A stretch of 64,000 bases of DNA. It comes from Rhizobium sp. CCGE 510 (GTDB lineage: Bacteria; Pseudomonadota; Alphaproteobacteria; Rhizobiales; Rhizobiaceae). A model generated the notes under the pieces. That model saw only the letters and a program-made list of their open reading frames with translations, was not told the origin of the DNA and made no database searches. Of the stretch, positions 51,588-60,407 are shown in pieces. Position numbers and translations under genes: made by a program. Each line of letters begins with the position of its first letter. The stretch's first letter is position 1. The stretch spans positions 55,292-119,291 of the forward strand of contig NZ_AEYF01000005.1 in assembly GCF_000292525.1 (NCBI RefSeq), read 5' to 3'.

Positions 51588-54292
51588 CAGAGTTCATCCA
51601 GTTTCGGAATGTCGGTGGGTTTCGGCAGGCGGATGGTGAAGACGGCGCCCGGGCGGCCCGTCCGGTTGCCGGCGGTGATCGTGCCGCCCATCGCCTCGAT
51701 GAAGCCGCGGCAGATGGAAAGGCCAAGCCCGGTGCCGGCGCGCACCTGATCGCCCTTGCGCACGCGATAGAAGATGTCGAAGACACGGTTGAGATCGGCC
51801 GGCGGGATGCCCGGGCCTTCGTCTACGACCTGTAGAACGACGGAATCTGCGTCGACCCAGCCCCCAATGTCGATCACCGAGCCCTCGGGCGCGTATTTCG
51901 CGGCATTGTCGAGCAGGTTGAAGATCACCTGCTCGAACAGCACAGGATCGACACGCACCATCGGCAGGTCGGCGGGAATATGCATCTCGGTTCTATGGTG
52001 CTCTAGGATCTTTGCGGCGCGGCGCAGCGCGGTGCCGGCGATATCGCCGGCATAATGCAGCGCATGGTTCGGCTCCATCGCGCCGGATTCGATCTTGGTC
52101 ATGTCGAGCAGGTTGGCGATGAAGCGGTTGAGGCGCTCGGATTCGTCGACGACGGTGGCAAGCAGGTCGCTGCGATCCTCCTCCGCCATCGAGACGAAAT
52201 AGTCGCGCAGCGTGCCGGCGGCGCCGAGGATGGCGGCAAGCGGCGTCTTCAAATCGTGCGAGATCGAGGTGAGCAACGCCGAACGCAGCCGGTCGGCTTC
52301 GGCCGCGAGCCTTGCCCGGTCGACATCGGCGACGAGCTGGACACGCTCGATGGCAAGGGCCGCCTGGTCGGCCAATGCATCGAGCAGCCGCTGCTGTTCG
52401 GGTGTCAGCAGCGGCCCGTCGCGGCGGTCGCTGTCGAGGCCGATGACGCCGACGGCGGTGCGCCCGGTCCTGAGCGGCACATAGAGCCGTTTGGCGCCGG
52501 GCAGGGTATCGGCGCCGCGGCCGGCCGCGTGATTGTGCTCCCAGGCCCAGCGGGCGGCGGCGATATCGGCATCGTCGAGCGTGTCGTCGGGCGGATAACC
52601 GGCCTTGACGGCGATGCTGCCCTCTTCCGGCATCAACAGCACGACGCGGACCTTCAGCATCGAAGCGAGCTGGAAGGCGGTCGCCCAGAGCACGTCGTCG
52701 AGCGTGCCGGTGCCGGCGAGCTTTTTCGAAAAGAGATAGAGATCTTCGGTCGTTCGCGCCCGCTGCCTCGCGGCAGCGGCCTGGCGCTGCACGGTCGCGG
52801 TCAGATTGCTGGCGATGATGGCGACGCCGAGGAAGAAGAACAGGGCCAGCACGCTTTCCGGATCGCTGATCGTCAGCGTGTAGCGCGGCGGCAGGAAGAA
52901 GAAGTTGAACGACAGCGCACCGAGGAAGCAGCTGTAAAGTGCCGGCCGCAGGCCGTGGAGGACGGCGGAGGTCAGCACCGCCATCAGGAAGACCAGGGCG
53001 AGGTTGCGCACGTCCAGCACCTGGTCGAGCACGACGCCGACGCCGAGCGCGATGGCGACATAGACGGTTGCCAGCAGGTAGGCTCTGAAATCCAGTGGCG
53101 GTGCGGTCGCGGCCGCCTTGACCCCACGCGCGGTGGTGCCGTCCTTCTCGGTGCCCGAGATGACGTGGACGCTGATCTCGCCGGTCTTGCGGATCAGTTC
53201 GTCGGTGACCGAACGGTTCCACCAGTCGCGCCAGGTCGGCTTCTTCGGGGCGCCGATGACGATGTGGGTGACGTTGTTGGCGCTGGCGTGGCGGACGAGT
53301 TCTTCGGCCACCTCGCGGCCGGGAAGGGTGATCGCCTCGCCGCCGAGCTGTTCGGCAAGGCGTAGGGTGGCGGCGACGGTATCGCGCTCGGCTTCGGAGA
53401 GATTGATCGAGCGGTTGGTCTCGATATAGACGGCGGCCCAGGGGGCGCGCAGCCGCGAGGCCATGCGGGCGGCGTAGCGCACCAGCGAGGCGGAGCGCGG
53501 GTGGTGGTCGACCGAGACGAGGACACGTTCGCCCGCCGCCCAGGGGCCTGAAATGGCGTGGGCCTGCATGTGGGTCAGAAGCTGGTCGTCGACGCGCTGG
53601 GCGGTCTTGCGCAGCGCCAGCTCCCTAAGCGCCGTCAGGTTGCCGGGGGTAAAATAGTGGGTCAGCGCCCGCTCGGCGGTGCGCGGCATGTAGACCTTGC
53701 CGTCATGCAGGCGCTTGATCAGATCATCCGGGGTCAGGTCGATGATCTCGACGTCGTCGGCAATATCGATGATCGAGTCCGGCACCGTCTCGCGCACGCG
53801 GATGCGGGTGATCTGCGAGACGACGTCGTTCAGGCTTTCGACATGCTGGATGTTCAGCGTCGTATAGACGTCGATGCCGCGATCGAGCAATTCCTTGACG
53901 TCGAGATAACGTTTCGGATGGCGGCTGCCCTCGGCATTGCTATGGGCGAGTTCGTCGACCAGCACGAGGTCGGGCCGGCGGGAGAGGATGCCGTCGAGGT
54001 CCATTTCCTCAAGCGCCCGGCCCTTATAGTCGATTTCGACGCGCGGGATGATCTCGAAACCGGCGACGAGCGCTTCGGTCTCCTTGCGGCCGTGAGTCTC
54101 GACGACCCCGATGACCACATCGAGACCGTCGGCGATCTTGGCCCGGCCGGAGAGCAGCATCTCATAGGTCTTGCCGACGCCGGGGGCGGCGCCGAGAAAG
54201 ATCTTCAGACGGCCGCGCGTTTCCGCCCGGGCCTTTTCGAGAAGCGCATCGGGCGACGGCCTGCCGGCCTGGTCGCGATTGTCGTCTGGCAT
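51587..54292 (-). CDS. kdpD: Osmosensitive potassium channel sensor kinase KdpD
   Basis: A 901-residue membrane histidine kinase. Order of domains: N-terminal KdpD domain with Walker A GAAPGVGKT (34-42), a universal-stress-like domain (about 250-375), four close membrane helices near 400-490 (AYLLATVYVAIALGVGVVL and following), a GAF-like domain, then the kinase core with H679 in SISHDLKTPL and the ATP-binding N, G1 and G2 boxes (NLLDNAAKYA, DEGPGIP, GTGLGL). It senses low potassium. The 237 bases before it hold a palindromic repeat separating it from kdpC. Confidence 0.96.
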   Translation of the reverse strand: MPDDNRDQAGRPSPDALLEKARAETRGRLKIFLGAAPGVGKTYEMLLSGRAKIADGLDVVIGVVETHGRKETEALVAGFEIIPRVEIDYKGRALEEMDLDGILSRRPDLVLVDELAHSNAEGSRHPKRYLDVKELLDRGIDVYTTLNIQHVESLNDVVSQITRIRVRETVPDSIIDIADDVEIIDLTPDDLIKRLHDGKVYMPRTAERALTHYFTPGNLTALRELALRKTAQRVDDQLLTHMQAHAISGPWAAGERVLVSVDHHPRSASLVRYAARMASRLRAPWAAVYIETNRSINLSEAERDTVAATLRLAEQLGGEAITLPGREVAEELVRHASANNVTHIVIGAPKKPTWRDWWNRSVTDELIRKTGEISVHVISGTEKDGTTARGVKAAATAPPLDFRAYLLATVYVAIALGVGVVLDQVLDVRNLALVFLMAVLTSAVLHGLRPALYSCFLGALSFNFFFLPPRYTLTISDPESVLALFFFLGVAIIASNLTATVQRQAAAARQRARTTEDLYLFSKKLAGTGTLDDVLWATAFQLASMLKVRVVLLMPEEGSIAVKAGYPPDDTLDDADIAAARWAWEHNHAAGRGADTLPGAKRLYVPLRTGRTAVGVIGLDSDRRDGPLLTPEQQRLLDALADQAALAIERVQLVADVDRARLAAEADRLRSALLTSISHDLKTPLAAILGAAGTLRDYFVSMAEEDRSDLLATVVDESERLNRFIANLLDMTKIESGAMEPNHALHYAGDIAGTALRRAAKILEHHRTEMHIPADLPMVRVDPVLFEQVIFNLLDNAAKYAPEGSVIDIGGWVDADSVVLQVVDEGPGIPPADLNRVFDIFYRVRKGDQVRAGTGLGLSICRGFIEAMGGTITAGNRTGRPGAVFTIRLPKPTDIPKLDEL

Positions 54293-54374
54293 GCGTGTGG
54301 TCTTTCCGCAAATGACTGCCGGGGACGCATTGCGTCTCCCGTAACTTTCATCAAGTCAGTTCAGCCGCCCCACC

Positions 54375-54467
54375 CTCCGTCATGCTCGGGCTTGACCCGA
54401 GCATCCACACCGCATCCACCAGCAGCAGCGGGCATAGATCCTCGGGTCAAGCCCGAGGATGACGGAG
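54375..54467. repeat. Extragenic palindrome between kdpC and kdpD
   Basis: Two 27-base arms (54375-54401 and 54441-54467) match as inverted repeats at 26 of 27 positions; each contains CTCGGGCTTGACCCGAG, itself a hairpin. This type of repeat is widespread in alphaproteobacteria. In kdp mRNA it would form a strong structure between the transporter genes and the sensor-regulator genes. Confidence 0.85.
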
Positions 54468-54529
54468 AGCCGGGTTGGCCTTCTCGCCAAACTCGCCCTG
54501 GCTCACGGCGGCACCCCGCCTGCCAAAAC

Positions 54530-55099
54530 TCACTCAGTCATAGAAGCATCAAGGCTCCGGTTCAACGCCAGAACATTGACGGTGGGTTCGCCGAGAATGC
54601 CGAGTTCTCGGGCCTGCACGGCGGCGTCGACCAGCGCCTTGACCTTGGCCTCCTCAAGGCTTCGCGCCTTGGCGACACGGGCCACCTGGAAGTAGGCGGC
54701 CTCCGGCGAGATATCGGGATCAAGGCCGCTGCCGGAGGCGGTGACGAGGTCGGCGGGAACGTCGGCATTTGGGTTCGTCGCCTTGGCGGAATCGTAATCG
54801 CCTTTGACGCGGTCGATCAGTTTCTTGCTGGTCGGGCCAAGGTTCGAGCCGCTGGAGGCCGCCGCATTATAGCCGTCGCCGGCAGCCGACGGACGGCCGT
54901 GGAAATACTTGTCTGAGGTGAAGGCTTGGCCGATCAGCGTCGAACCGATCACCTCACCGTTCTTCTCGATCAAGCTGCCATTCGCCTGGGTGGGGAAGAG
55001 GGCCTGGGCGGCACCCGTCATGGCGAGGGGGTAGAGTAGGCCGGTGATGGCGGTGGTGGCGACGATCATGACGACGGCTGGACGCAGTTCTTTCAACAT
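54530..55099 (-). CDS. kdpC: Potassium-transporting ATPase subunit C
   Basis: A 189-residue subunit with one N-terminal membrane helix ([23 protein letters not shown]) and a periplasmic domain. Family motifs include [21 protein letters not shown] in the form [18 protein letters not shown] and the block [21 protein letters not shown]. It stabilises the KdpA-KdpB complex. It starts 22 bases after the kdpB stop, with a ribosome site GGAGT near the ATG. Confidence 0.95.
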   Translation of the reverse strand: MLKELRPAVVMIVATTAITGLLYPLAMTGAAQALFPTQANGSLIEKNGEVIGSTLIGQAFTSDKYFHGRPSAAGDGYNAAASSGSNLGPTSKKLIDRVKGDYDSAKATNPNADVPADLVTASGSGLDPDISPEAAYFQVARVAKARSLEEAKVKALVDAAVQARELGILGEPTVNVLALNRSLDASMTE

Positions 55100-55121
55100 T
55101 GTTGTTACTCCTTGGAGTGTT

Positions 55122-57182
55122 TCAGGCGAGGCCGAGGGCTGCGACGGCCATGTCGATCGCCTTGATGCCGATGAAGGGGACGATGATGCCGCCGAGGCCG
55201 TAGATCAGCAGGTTGCGCGACAACAGCGCGCCGGCGCCGATCGGACGGTAGCGCACACCTTTCAGCGACAGCGGGATCAGCGCGACGATGATCAGTGCGT
55301 TGAAGATGATCGCCGAGAGGATGGCGCTTTGCGGCGTCGAAAGCCCCATGACGTTGAGGACGCCGAGTTGCGGGTAGAAGGTCAGGAACATCGCCGGGAT
55401 GATGGCGAAGTACTTGGCGATGTCGTTGGCGATCGAAAACGTCGTCAGTGCGCCGCGCGTCATCAGCAGCTGCTTGCCGATTTCGACGATCTCGATGAGC
55501 TTCGTCGGGTCGCTGTCCAGATCGACCATATTGCCGGCCTCGCGGGCGGCGACCGTGCCGGTATTCATGGCGACGCCGACATCGGCCTGGGCAAGCGCCG
55601 GCGCGTCGTTGGTGCCATCGCCGCACATGGCGACGAGCTTGCCCTTGGCCTGTTCCTCGCGCATCAGCGCCAGCTTCATCTCCGGCGTTGCCTGAGCGAG
55701 GAAATCGTCGACGCCGGCTTCGGCGGCGATGGCGGCTGCGGTCAACGGGTTGTCGCCGGTGATCATCACGGTGCGGATGCCCATGCGGCGGAGCTCGGTG
55801 AAGCGCTCGCGAATGCCGCCCTTGACGATGTCTTTCAGCTGGATGACGCCGAGCAGCCTGCCGTCGCGGGCAACGGCCAGCGGCGTGCCGCCCGATTTGG
55901 CGACCTCGTCGGCGATCGACTGCAGTTCGCGCACGACCTCGCTGCCGTTCTTTGACGGTGCGTCGCCATTGACATAGGCCAGCACGGCATCGACCGCACC
56001 CTTGCGGATCGAGGCGCCTTCGAGATCGACGCCGCTCATGCGGGTCTGGGCGGTAAAGGGCACGAAGGTCGCCTTGAGGCTTGCCATGTCGCGACCGCGG
56101 ATCGCATATTTCTCCTTGGCGAGCACGACGATGGAGCGTCCCTCAGGCGTTTCGTCGGCCAGCGAGGCGAGTTGGGCGGCATCGGCGAGATCCTGTTCGG
56201 AAATGCCGCGAACCGGGCGGAAACTCGTCGCCTGGCGGTTGCCGAGGGTGATCGTGCCCGTCTTGTCGAGCAGCAGCGTATCGACGTCGCCAGCCGCCTC
56301 GACGGCGCGGCCGGACATGGCGAGCACGTTGAAGCGGACGAGGCGGTCCATGCCGGCAATGCCGATCGCCGACAGAAGCGCGCCTATGGTCGTCGGGATC
56401 AGGGTGACGAAGAGGGCGACGAGCACGATGATCGGGATCGAGCCGCCGGCATAGATGGCAAAACTCGGGATCGTCGCGGTGGCGAGCACGAAGATCAGCG
56501 TCATGCCGGCGAGCAGGATGTTGAGCGCGATCTCGTTCGGGGTCTTCTGGCGTTCAGCGCCTTCGACCAGCGCAATCATCCGGTCGATGAAGGTCGAGCC
56601 GGCCGCCGCGGTAATGCGCACGCGGATCCAGTCGGACAGCACCTGAGTGCCGCCGGTTACCGCCGAGCGGTCGCCGCCGGATTCGCGGATGACGGGAGCG
56701 GATTCGCCGGTGATTGCCGCCTCGTTGACCGAGGCGACCCCTTCGATGACTTCGCCGTCCGAAGGGATGATGTCGCCGGCCTCGACGAGCACGACGTCGC
56801 CGACCTTGAGGCTGGTGCCGGGCACCATGCGGTAGTCGCTGCCATTGTTGGCGGTGAGCAGCTTGGCCTGGGTTTCGGTGCGCGCCTTGCGCAGCGAATC
56901 GGCCTGCGCCTTGCCGCGGCCTTCGGCAACGGCTTCGGCGAAATTGGCAAACAGCACGGTGAACCAGAGCCAGAGATTGATCTGGAACGAGAAGCCGAGA
57001 TTGCCGTTGCCTCCTGCGAGGTCGCGCAGGAAAAGCACGGTGGTCAGCACCGAAACCGTAGCCACGACGAACATGACCGGATTTCTGGCAAGGGCGCGGG
57101 GGTCGAGCTTCTTGAAGGCGGCGCCCACGGCCGGAATGAGGATGCGACTATCCATGATACTCGCGGATTTTGCCTGGCTCAT
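55122..57182 (-). CDS. kdpB: Potassium-transporting P-type ATPase subunit B
   Basis: A 686-residue catalytic subunit. The phosphorylated aspartate is D306 in [12 protein letters not shown], the actuator loop is [10 protein letters not shown] (TGES 158-161) and the hinge is [21 protein letters not shown]. It hydrolyses ATP to drive high-affinity potassium entry through KdpA. Length and helix layout are standard. Its start is separated from kdpA by 208 bases that hold a possible 51-codon gene and a hairpin, unlike the usual tight kdpA-kdpB junction. Confidence 0.96.
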   Translation of the reverse strand: MSQAKSASIMDSRILIPAVGAAFKKLDPRALARNPVMFVVATVSVLTTVLFLRDLAGGNGNLGFSFQINLWLWFTVLFANFAEAVAEGRGKAQADSLRKARTETQAKLLTANNGSDYRMVPGTSLKVGDVVLVEAGDIIPSDGEVIEGVASVNEAAITGESAPVIRESGGDRSAVTGGTQVLSDWIRVRITAAAGSTFIDRMIALVEGAERQKTPNEIALNILLAGMTLIFVLATATIPSFAIYAGGSIPIIVLVALFVTLIPTTIGALLSAIGIAGMDRLVRFNVLAMSGRAVEAAGDVDTLLLDKTGTITLGNRQATSFRPVRGISEQDLADAAQLASLADETPEGRSIVVLAKEKYAIRGRDMASLKATFVPFTAQTRMSGVDLEGASIRKGAVDAVLAYVNGDAPSKNGSEVVRELQSIADEVAKSGGTPLAVARDGRLLGVIQLKDIVKGGIRERFTELRRMGIRTVMITGDNPLTAAAIAAEAGVDDFLAQATPEMKLALMREEQAKGKLVAMCGDGTNDAPALAQADVGVAMNTGTVAAREAGNMVDLDSDPTKLIEIVEIGKQLLMTRGALTTFSIANDIAKYFAIIPAMFLTFYPQLGVLNVMGLSTPQSAILSAIIFNALIIVALIPLSLKGVRYRPIGAGALLSRNLLIYGLGGIIVPFIGIKAIDMAVAALGLA

Positions 57183-57225
57183 AAGAGACTCCAGCTTGGA
57201 AAGAGGATGGCGAACCGGAGGCCGG

Positions 57226-57381
57226 TCAGCCCTGTAAAATCTTGAAGATCGCCGCGGCGACGAGCAGGCCTGCCATCATCACCAGGATGATGTCGGAGGC
57301 TTGGGGCCTCGGGCCATTCCCACGTCCCGGCGAACCGGGACGTGAGTGGAGGGCGTTGCGAAGCCTGTGACGAAGGATCAT
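57226..57381 (-). CDS. Possible small membrane protein between kdpA and kdpB, 51 residues
   Basis: A short frame too small for common cut-offs. It begins [20 protein letters not shown] and, after a Gly/Pro/Arg-rich middle encoded by a DNA hairpin, ends in a clear hydrophobic helix ([21 protein letters not shown], then QG). GAGGTG, overlapping the kdpA stop, is a fitting ribosome site. The helix and site argue for a real gene; the hairpin-encoded middle argues that an extragenic palindrome has expanded it. It could be an accessory Kdp peptide. No homologue comes to mind. Confidence 0.5.
   Translation of the reverse strand: MILRHRLRNALHSRPGSPGRGNGPRPQASDIILVMMAGLLVAAAIFKILQG
57321..57344. other. 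Perfect hairpin in the kdpA-kdpB junction
   Basis: CACGTCCCGG (57321-57330) and CCGGGACGTG (57335-57344) form a 10-base GC-rich stem with a CGAA tetraloop, a sequence of the stable GNRA/UUCG-like size class. No T-run follows. It may set the ratio of KdpA to KdpB by mRNA processing. Confidence 0.55.
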
Positions 57382-57390
57382 GGCATCACC

Positions 57391-59094
57391 TCAGAAGGTC
57401 TGGCCGGCGATCATCACCAGGTGCTCGACGACGGGGCCGAGCGCCAAGGCCGGGAAGAAGGTCAGGCCGCCGACGATCAGGATCGTGCCGACGAGCAGGC
57501 CGACGAAGAGCGGACCGTCGGTCGGGAAAGTGCCTGCCGAGGCGGGGACCGTCTTCTTGGCGATCAGCGAGCCGGCGATGGCAAGCGCCGGGATGATGAC
57601 CAGGAACCGGCCGGCGAGCATGCCGATGCCGAGCGTCACGTTGTACCAGGGTGTATTGCCCGTCAGCCCGCCGAAAGCCGAACCGTTGTTGGCCGCAGCC
57701 GACGTATAGGCATAGAGGATTTCGGAGAAGCCATGCGGGCCGGCGGTGCCGATCGAGGCGACGGCGGAAGGCAGTACCGTGGCGATCGCGGTGAAAACCA
57801 GCATGGCGAGCGGCAGGCAGAGGATGGCGAGAACGGCCATCTTCATTTCCTTCGCCTCGATCTTCTTGCCGAGATATTCCGGCGTGCGACCGACCATCAG
57901 GCCGGCGACGAAGACGGCGACGATGATGAACAGCAAGATGCCGTAGAAGCCTGCGCCGACACCGCCGACGATGACTTCGCCGAGTTGCATGTTGATCAGC
58001 GGAACGAGACCGCCGAGCGCGGTGAACGAGCCGTGCATGGCATTGACCGCGCCGCAGGAGGCAGCGGTGGTGATGACGGCAAACAGCGAAGACATGGCGA
58101 CGCCGAAGCGGATTTCCTTGCCTTCCATGTTGCCACCGCTAAGACCGAAGGCGTGCATCAGCGGGTTGCCGGCCGCCTCCGCCCAATAGGTGACGATGAC
58201 GCCGGCGAGGAACAGCACGCCCATCGTGGCGAGGATTGCCCAGCCCTGGCGCTGGTTGCCGACCATGCGGCCGAAGACGTTGGTCAGCGCCGCGCCGATC
58301 GCAAAGATCGAGACCATCTGGATGAGGTTGGAGATCGCATCGGGGTTTTCGAACGGATGGGCGGAGTTGGCGTTGAAGAAGCCGCCGCCATTGGTGCCGA
58401 GCATCTTGATCGCAAGCTGCGAGGCGACGGGACCGACGGCGATCGTCTGCTGCGCGCCTTCGAGCGTTGTCGCGTTGACATAGGGTCCGAGCGTCTGCGG
58501 CACGCCAAGATAGACGAAGACCAGCGTCAGCACGATGCAGATCGGCAGCAGCACATAGAAGGTCGCCCTCGTCATATCGACCCAGAAATTGCCGATGGCC
58601 TTGCCCGAGGCGCGCGAGAAGGCGCGGATGAAAGCGAGCGCAATGGCCATGCCCGTCGCTGCCGAGACGAAGTTCTGGACGGTGAAGCCGGCCATCTGGG
58701 TGAGATAAGACATGGTGCTTTCGCCGCCGTAGTTCTGCCAGTTGGTGTTGCTGACGAAACTGACGGCGGTGTTGAAGGAAAGATCCGGCGGGACGGCCGC
58801 CATGCCGGCGGGATTATAGGGAAGGCCGGCTTGCAGGCGCTGCAGCGCATAAAGCACGATGACGCCGAGAAGGTTGAAGAGCAGCATGGCGAAGGCATAG
58901 GAGGTCCAATGCTGCTCCTCGCGTTCGCCGGTGCCGGCCATGCGGTAAAGTCCCCGTTCGATCGGAACGAGGACGGGTGACAGGAAAGTGCGCTCGCCGC
59001 TGAAGACACGCGTCATGTAGCCGCCGAGCGGTTTGACGAGCACGAGGACGATCCCGCAGAAAAGCAGGATCTGAAGCCATCCGTTGAGGGTCAT
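57391..59094 (-). CDS. kdpA: Potassium-transporting ATPase subunit A
   Basis: A 567-residue channel-like subunit that binds and conducts potassium. It has about ten membrane helices and four selectivity-filter-like repeats, seen around [47 protein letters not shown] and [16 protein letters not shown] at 59094 gives the family start [16 protein letters not shown]; the frame is open 14 codons further upstream. It lies 70 bases after kdpF. Confidence 0.96.
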   Translation of the reverse strand: MTLNGWLQILLFCGIVLVLVKPLGGYMTRVFSGERTFLSPVLVPIERGLYRMAGTGEREEQHWTSYAFAMLLFNLLGVIVLYALQRLQAGLPYNPAGMAAVPPDLSFNTAVSFVSNTNWQNYGGESTMSYLTQMAGFTVQNFVSAATGMAIALAFIRAFSRASGKAIGNFWVDMTRATFYVLLPICIVLTLVFVYLGVPQTLGPYVNATTLEGAQQTIAVGPVASQLAIKMLGTNGGGFFNANSAHPFENPDAISNLIQMVSIFAIGAALTNVFGRMVGNQRQGWAILATMGVLFLAGVIVTYWAEAAGNPLMHAFGLSGGNMEGKEIRFGVAMSSLFAVITTAASCGAVNAMHGSFTALGGLVPLINMQLGEVIVGGVGAGFYGILLFIIVAVFVAGLMVGRTPEYLGKKIEAKEMKMAVLAILCLPLAMLVFTAIATVLPSAVASIGTAGPHGFSEILYAYTSAAANNGSAFGGLTGNTPWYNVTLGIGMLAGRFLVIIPALAIAGSLIAKKTVPASAGTFPTDGPLFVGLLVGTILIVGGLTFFPALALGPVVEHLVMIAGQTF

Positions 59095-59164
59095 TTGAGG
59101 TAAACTTTCAATACCGGCTGCTTCTCGGTCGCGCATGCGCGAACCTCAGAAGCGCCGGTTCTCT

Positions 59165-59254
59165 TTAGAAGCGTTCTGGGCGAAGCAGAGCGTAGGTGAG
59201 GTAGACGGTGAGAAACACGGTCACGGCACCGCTCAAGACATAATCGAGGGTCAT
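59165..59254 (-). CDS. kdpF: Potassium-transporting ATPase subunit F
   Basis: A 29-residue single-helix peptide: MTLDYVLSGAVTVFLTVYLT and a tail YALLRPERF, which matches the KdpF pattern (one helix ending in LLRPERF). AGGAGAAAACGACG precedes the ATG. KdpF stabilises the Kdp complex in E. coli. It is too short for most ORF tracks but is well supported by motif, site and place immediately before kdpA. Confidence 0.93.
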   Translation of the reverse strand: MTLDYVLSGAVTVFLTVYLTYALLRPERF

Positions 59255-59269
59255 CGTCGTTTTCTCCTG

Positions 59270-59353
59270 TCAAAGCCTGTCGCAGGCTCTTGTGTAGGCA
59301 AAGCACAGCGCGAAGAATATGATCGCGGTGCCAAGCAGAATGATATCCATCAT
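59270..59353 (-). CDS. Small membrane peptide upstream of kdpF, 27 residues
   Basis: A second microprotein frame: MMDIILLGTAIIFFALCFAY followed by TRACDRL. It is one hydrophobic helix with a short polar end, has AGGAG ten bases upstream and lies 15 bases before kdpF. I recall similar short peptides of the form hydrophobic helix plus YxRxCxRL before kdpF in other proteobacteria, often unannotated. The first or second ATG may be used. A role with Kdp is inferred from position. Confidence 0.7.
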   Translation of the reverse strand: MMDIILLGTAIIFFALCFAYTRACDRL

Positions 59354-59517
59354 GATCGTGACTCCTGTTGGTCTTCCTGGAGTCAGACAAGACAAAGGGC
59401 GCACACCTGAGGAGTCGCCTTTCATGCTTTCTGGCGTGGAGATGATCTTTACGATCTCTCGGAGATCAATATGGAGCCGAAGGGCATAAAGGTTCGAGAC
59501 GGGCGAGGAGCCGTCAA

Positions 59518-59534
59518 TATAAAAATCTTATAAA
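59518..59534 (-). promoter_or_regulatory. KdpE-like binding site upstream of the kdp operon
   Basis: On the minus strand TTTATA-AGATT-TTTATA (59534-59518), two direct hexamers 11 bases apart. The E. coli KdpE box is TTTATA-N5-TTTACA, so spacing and the first hexamer match exactly and the second in five of six bases. A TTGACG -35-like hexamer follows at once (59517-59512). It lies about 165 bases before the first kdp microprotein and near the end of the CopC-like gene upstream. Confidence 0.7.
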
Positions 59535-59552
59535 TGCTTTTCAGCGGGCGAG

Positions 59553-59912
59553 CTAAGGATCGATCCGGAACCGGTATCGGCCTTGGGCGCTGCGGCCATC
59601 TATCGAGAGGACGCGCCAGTCGACGGTATAGAGGCCGGGCGCCATGGCAGGGTCGAGCGGGACCTTGAAGATCGATCCTTCAGGACCGGAGAGAAATGGC
59701 TTGCCGGTGGGAAGCGCCAAACCCTCAGCATCGAGCAGGATGGCCGTCGAGCGGGCAAGATCGACCGGCCCGGTGAAGGTGAGCTCGAGATTGGCCGGCA
59801 CCAGCCTTTCTTCCTGCTGCGGCGGAAGCGATGCTTGTTCGAGGGTTGCAGACGCCCCACTTGCGGCAAAGACAAGAGATGCAAACAGACAGAATGACAC
59901 GATCGACTTCAT
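59553..59912 (-). CDS. CopC-like domain protein, periplasmic, with altered copper ligands
   Basis: A 119-residue exported protein. The signal peptide is MKSIVSFCLFASLVFAASGA with cleavage near SATL. The mature part has the CopC immunoglobulin-like fold pattern: PANLELTFTGPVDLARSTAIL and a C-terminal TVDWRVLSIDGRSAQGRYRFRI. In CopC the mature N-terminus is a histidine and the late motif is DGH; here they are Thr/Leu and DGR, so the usual Cu(II) site seems absent. No CopD or copper genes are near. It ends 19 bases before the KdpE-like site. Confidence 0.75.
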   Translation of the reverse strand: MKSIVSFCLFASLVFAASGASATLEQASLPPQQEERLVPANLELTFTGPVDLARSTAILLDAEGLALPTGKPFLSGPEGSIFKVPLDPAMAPGLYTVDWRVLSIDGRSAQGRYRFRIDP

Positions 59913-60407
59913 GATGGTCGTCCTTATCTTGCCGATCCGTATGTGCCCGGAATCGTCGTGCTTCCGCGGCGCCCTGCCGGCGCATGGCTAATAACGCCGC
60001 CGGTGGTGATTTCGATCCCTCGTCTCGACGACAACGCGCACCGGCCGCGGCTGCCGGCCTTTCGGGAGTGTGACAATCAGGTCCACAAGCCCGTGCCAGA
60101 AATCCCGCAATGACCGTGATATCGTCGGGCCGCAAGACCGATTTCCGCCGACATGATCGTGATCTTTGCCCATCTCTGCGCCTGTCCTCGTGGCCGGGAT
60201 CCCGAATGGAGAATGTACTCCCCGACGGCCTTGGCTGGAATCATACAGAGGTCTTGGAACACAAATCTTTCGTATTATAGGGATGGGCATTTCATCACAT
60301 GTTGAGCAAAAGCTTGATCTGTACGATTGAATTGCCGCCCCTTACAGTCTTATAGTCGCTTCAACGGCACTCGATGAACCGAGCGGCCATAGGGAAGGAA
60401 ACCGACA
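59913..60407. other. 495-base intergenic region with one doubtful small frame
   Basis: Between the CopC-like gene and the dehydrogenase. It should hold both their promoters. A 61-codon minus-strand frame (60173-59988) starting MGKDHDHVGG with SLRDFWHGLVDLIVTLPKGR inside has a weak ribosome site (AGGCGCAG); I would not call it a gene without homologues. A GGAAC at 60270-60274 has no matching -10. No strong hairpin was seen. Confidence 0.4.

Noticed and set aside
57346..58980. A 544-codon plus-strand frame opposite kdpA
   Set aside because: Antisense shadow, rich in Asp/Arg/Gly repeats without family features. Similar shadows lie opposite kdpD (52055-53365), the cardiolipin synthase (33379-34743) and the permease genes (39564-40880).
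59988..60290. A 100-codon minus-strand frame as a gene
   Set aside because: Weak ribosome site, arginine/proline-rich composition and no family that I recognise; kept only as a doubtful frame in the intergenic entry.
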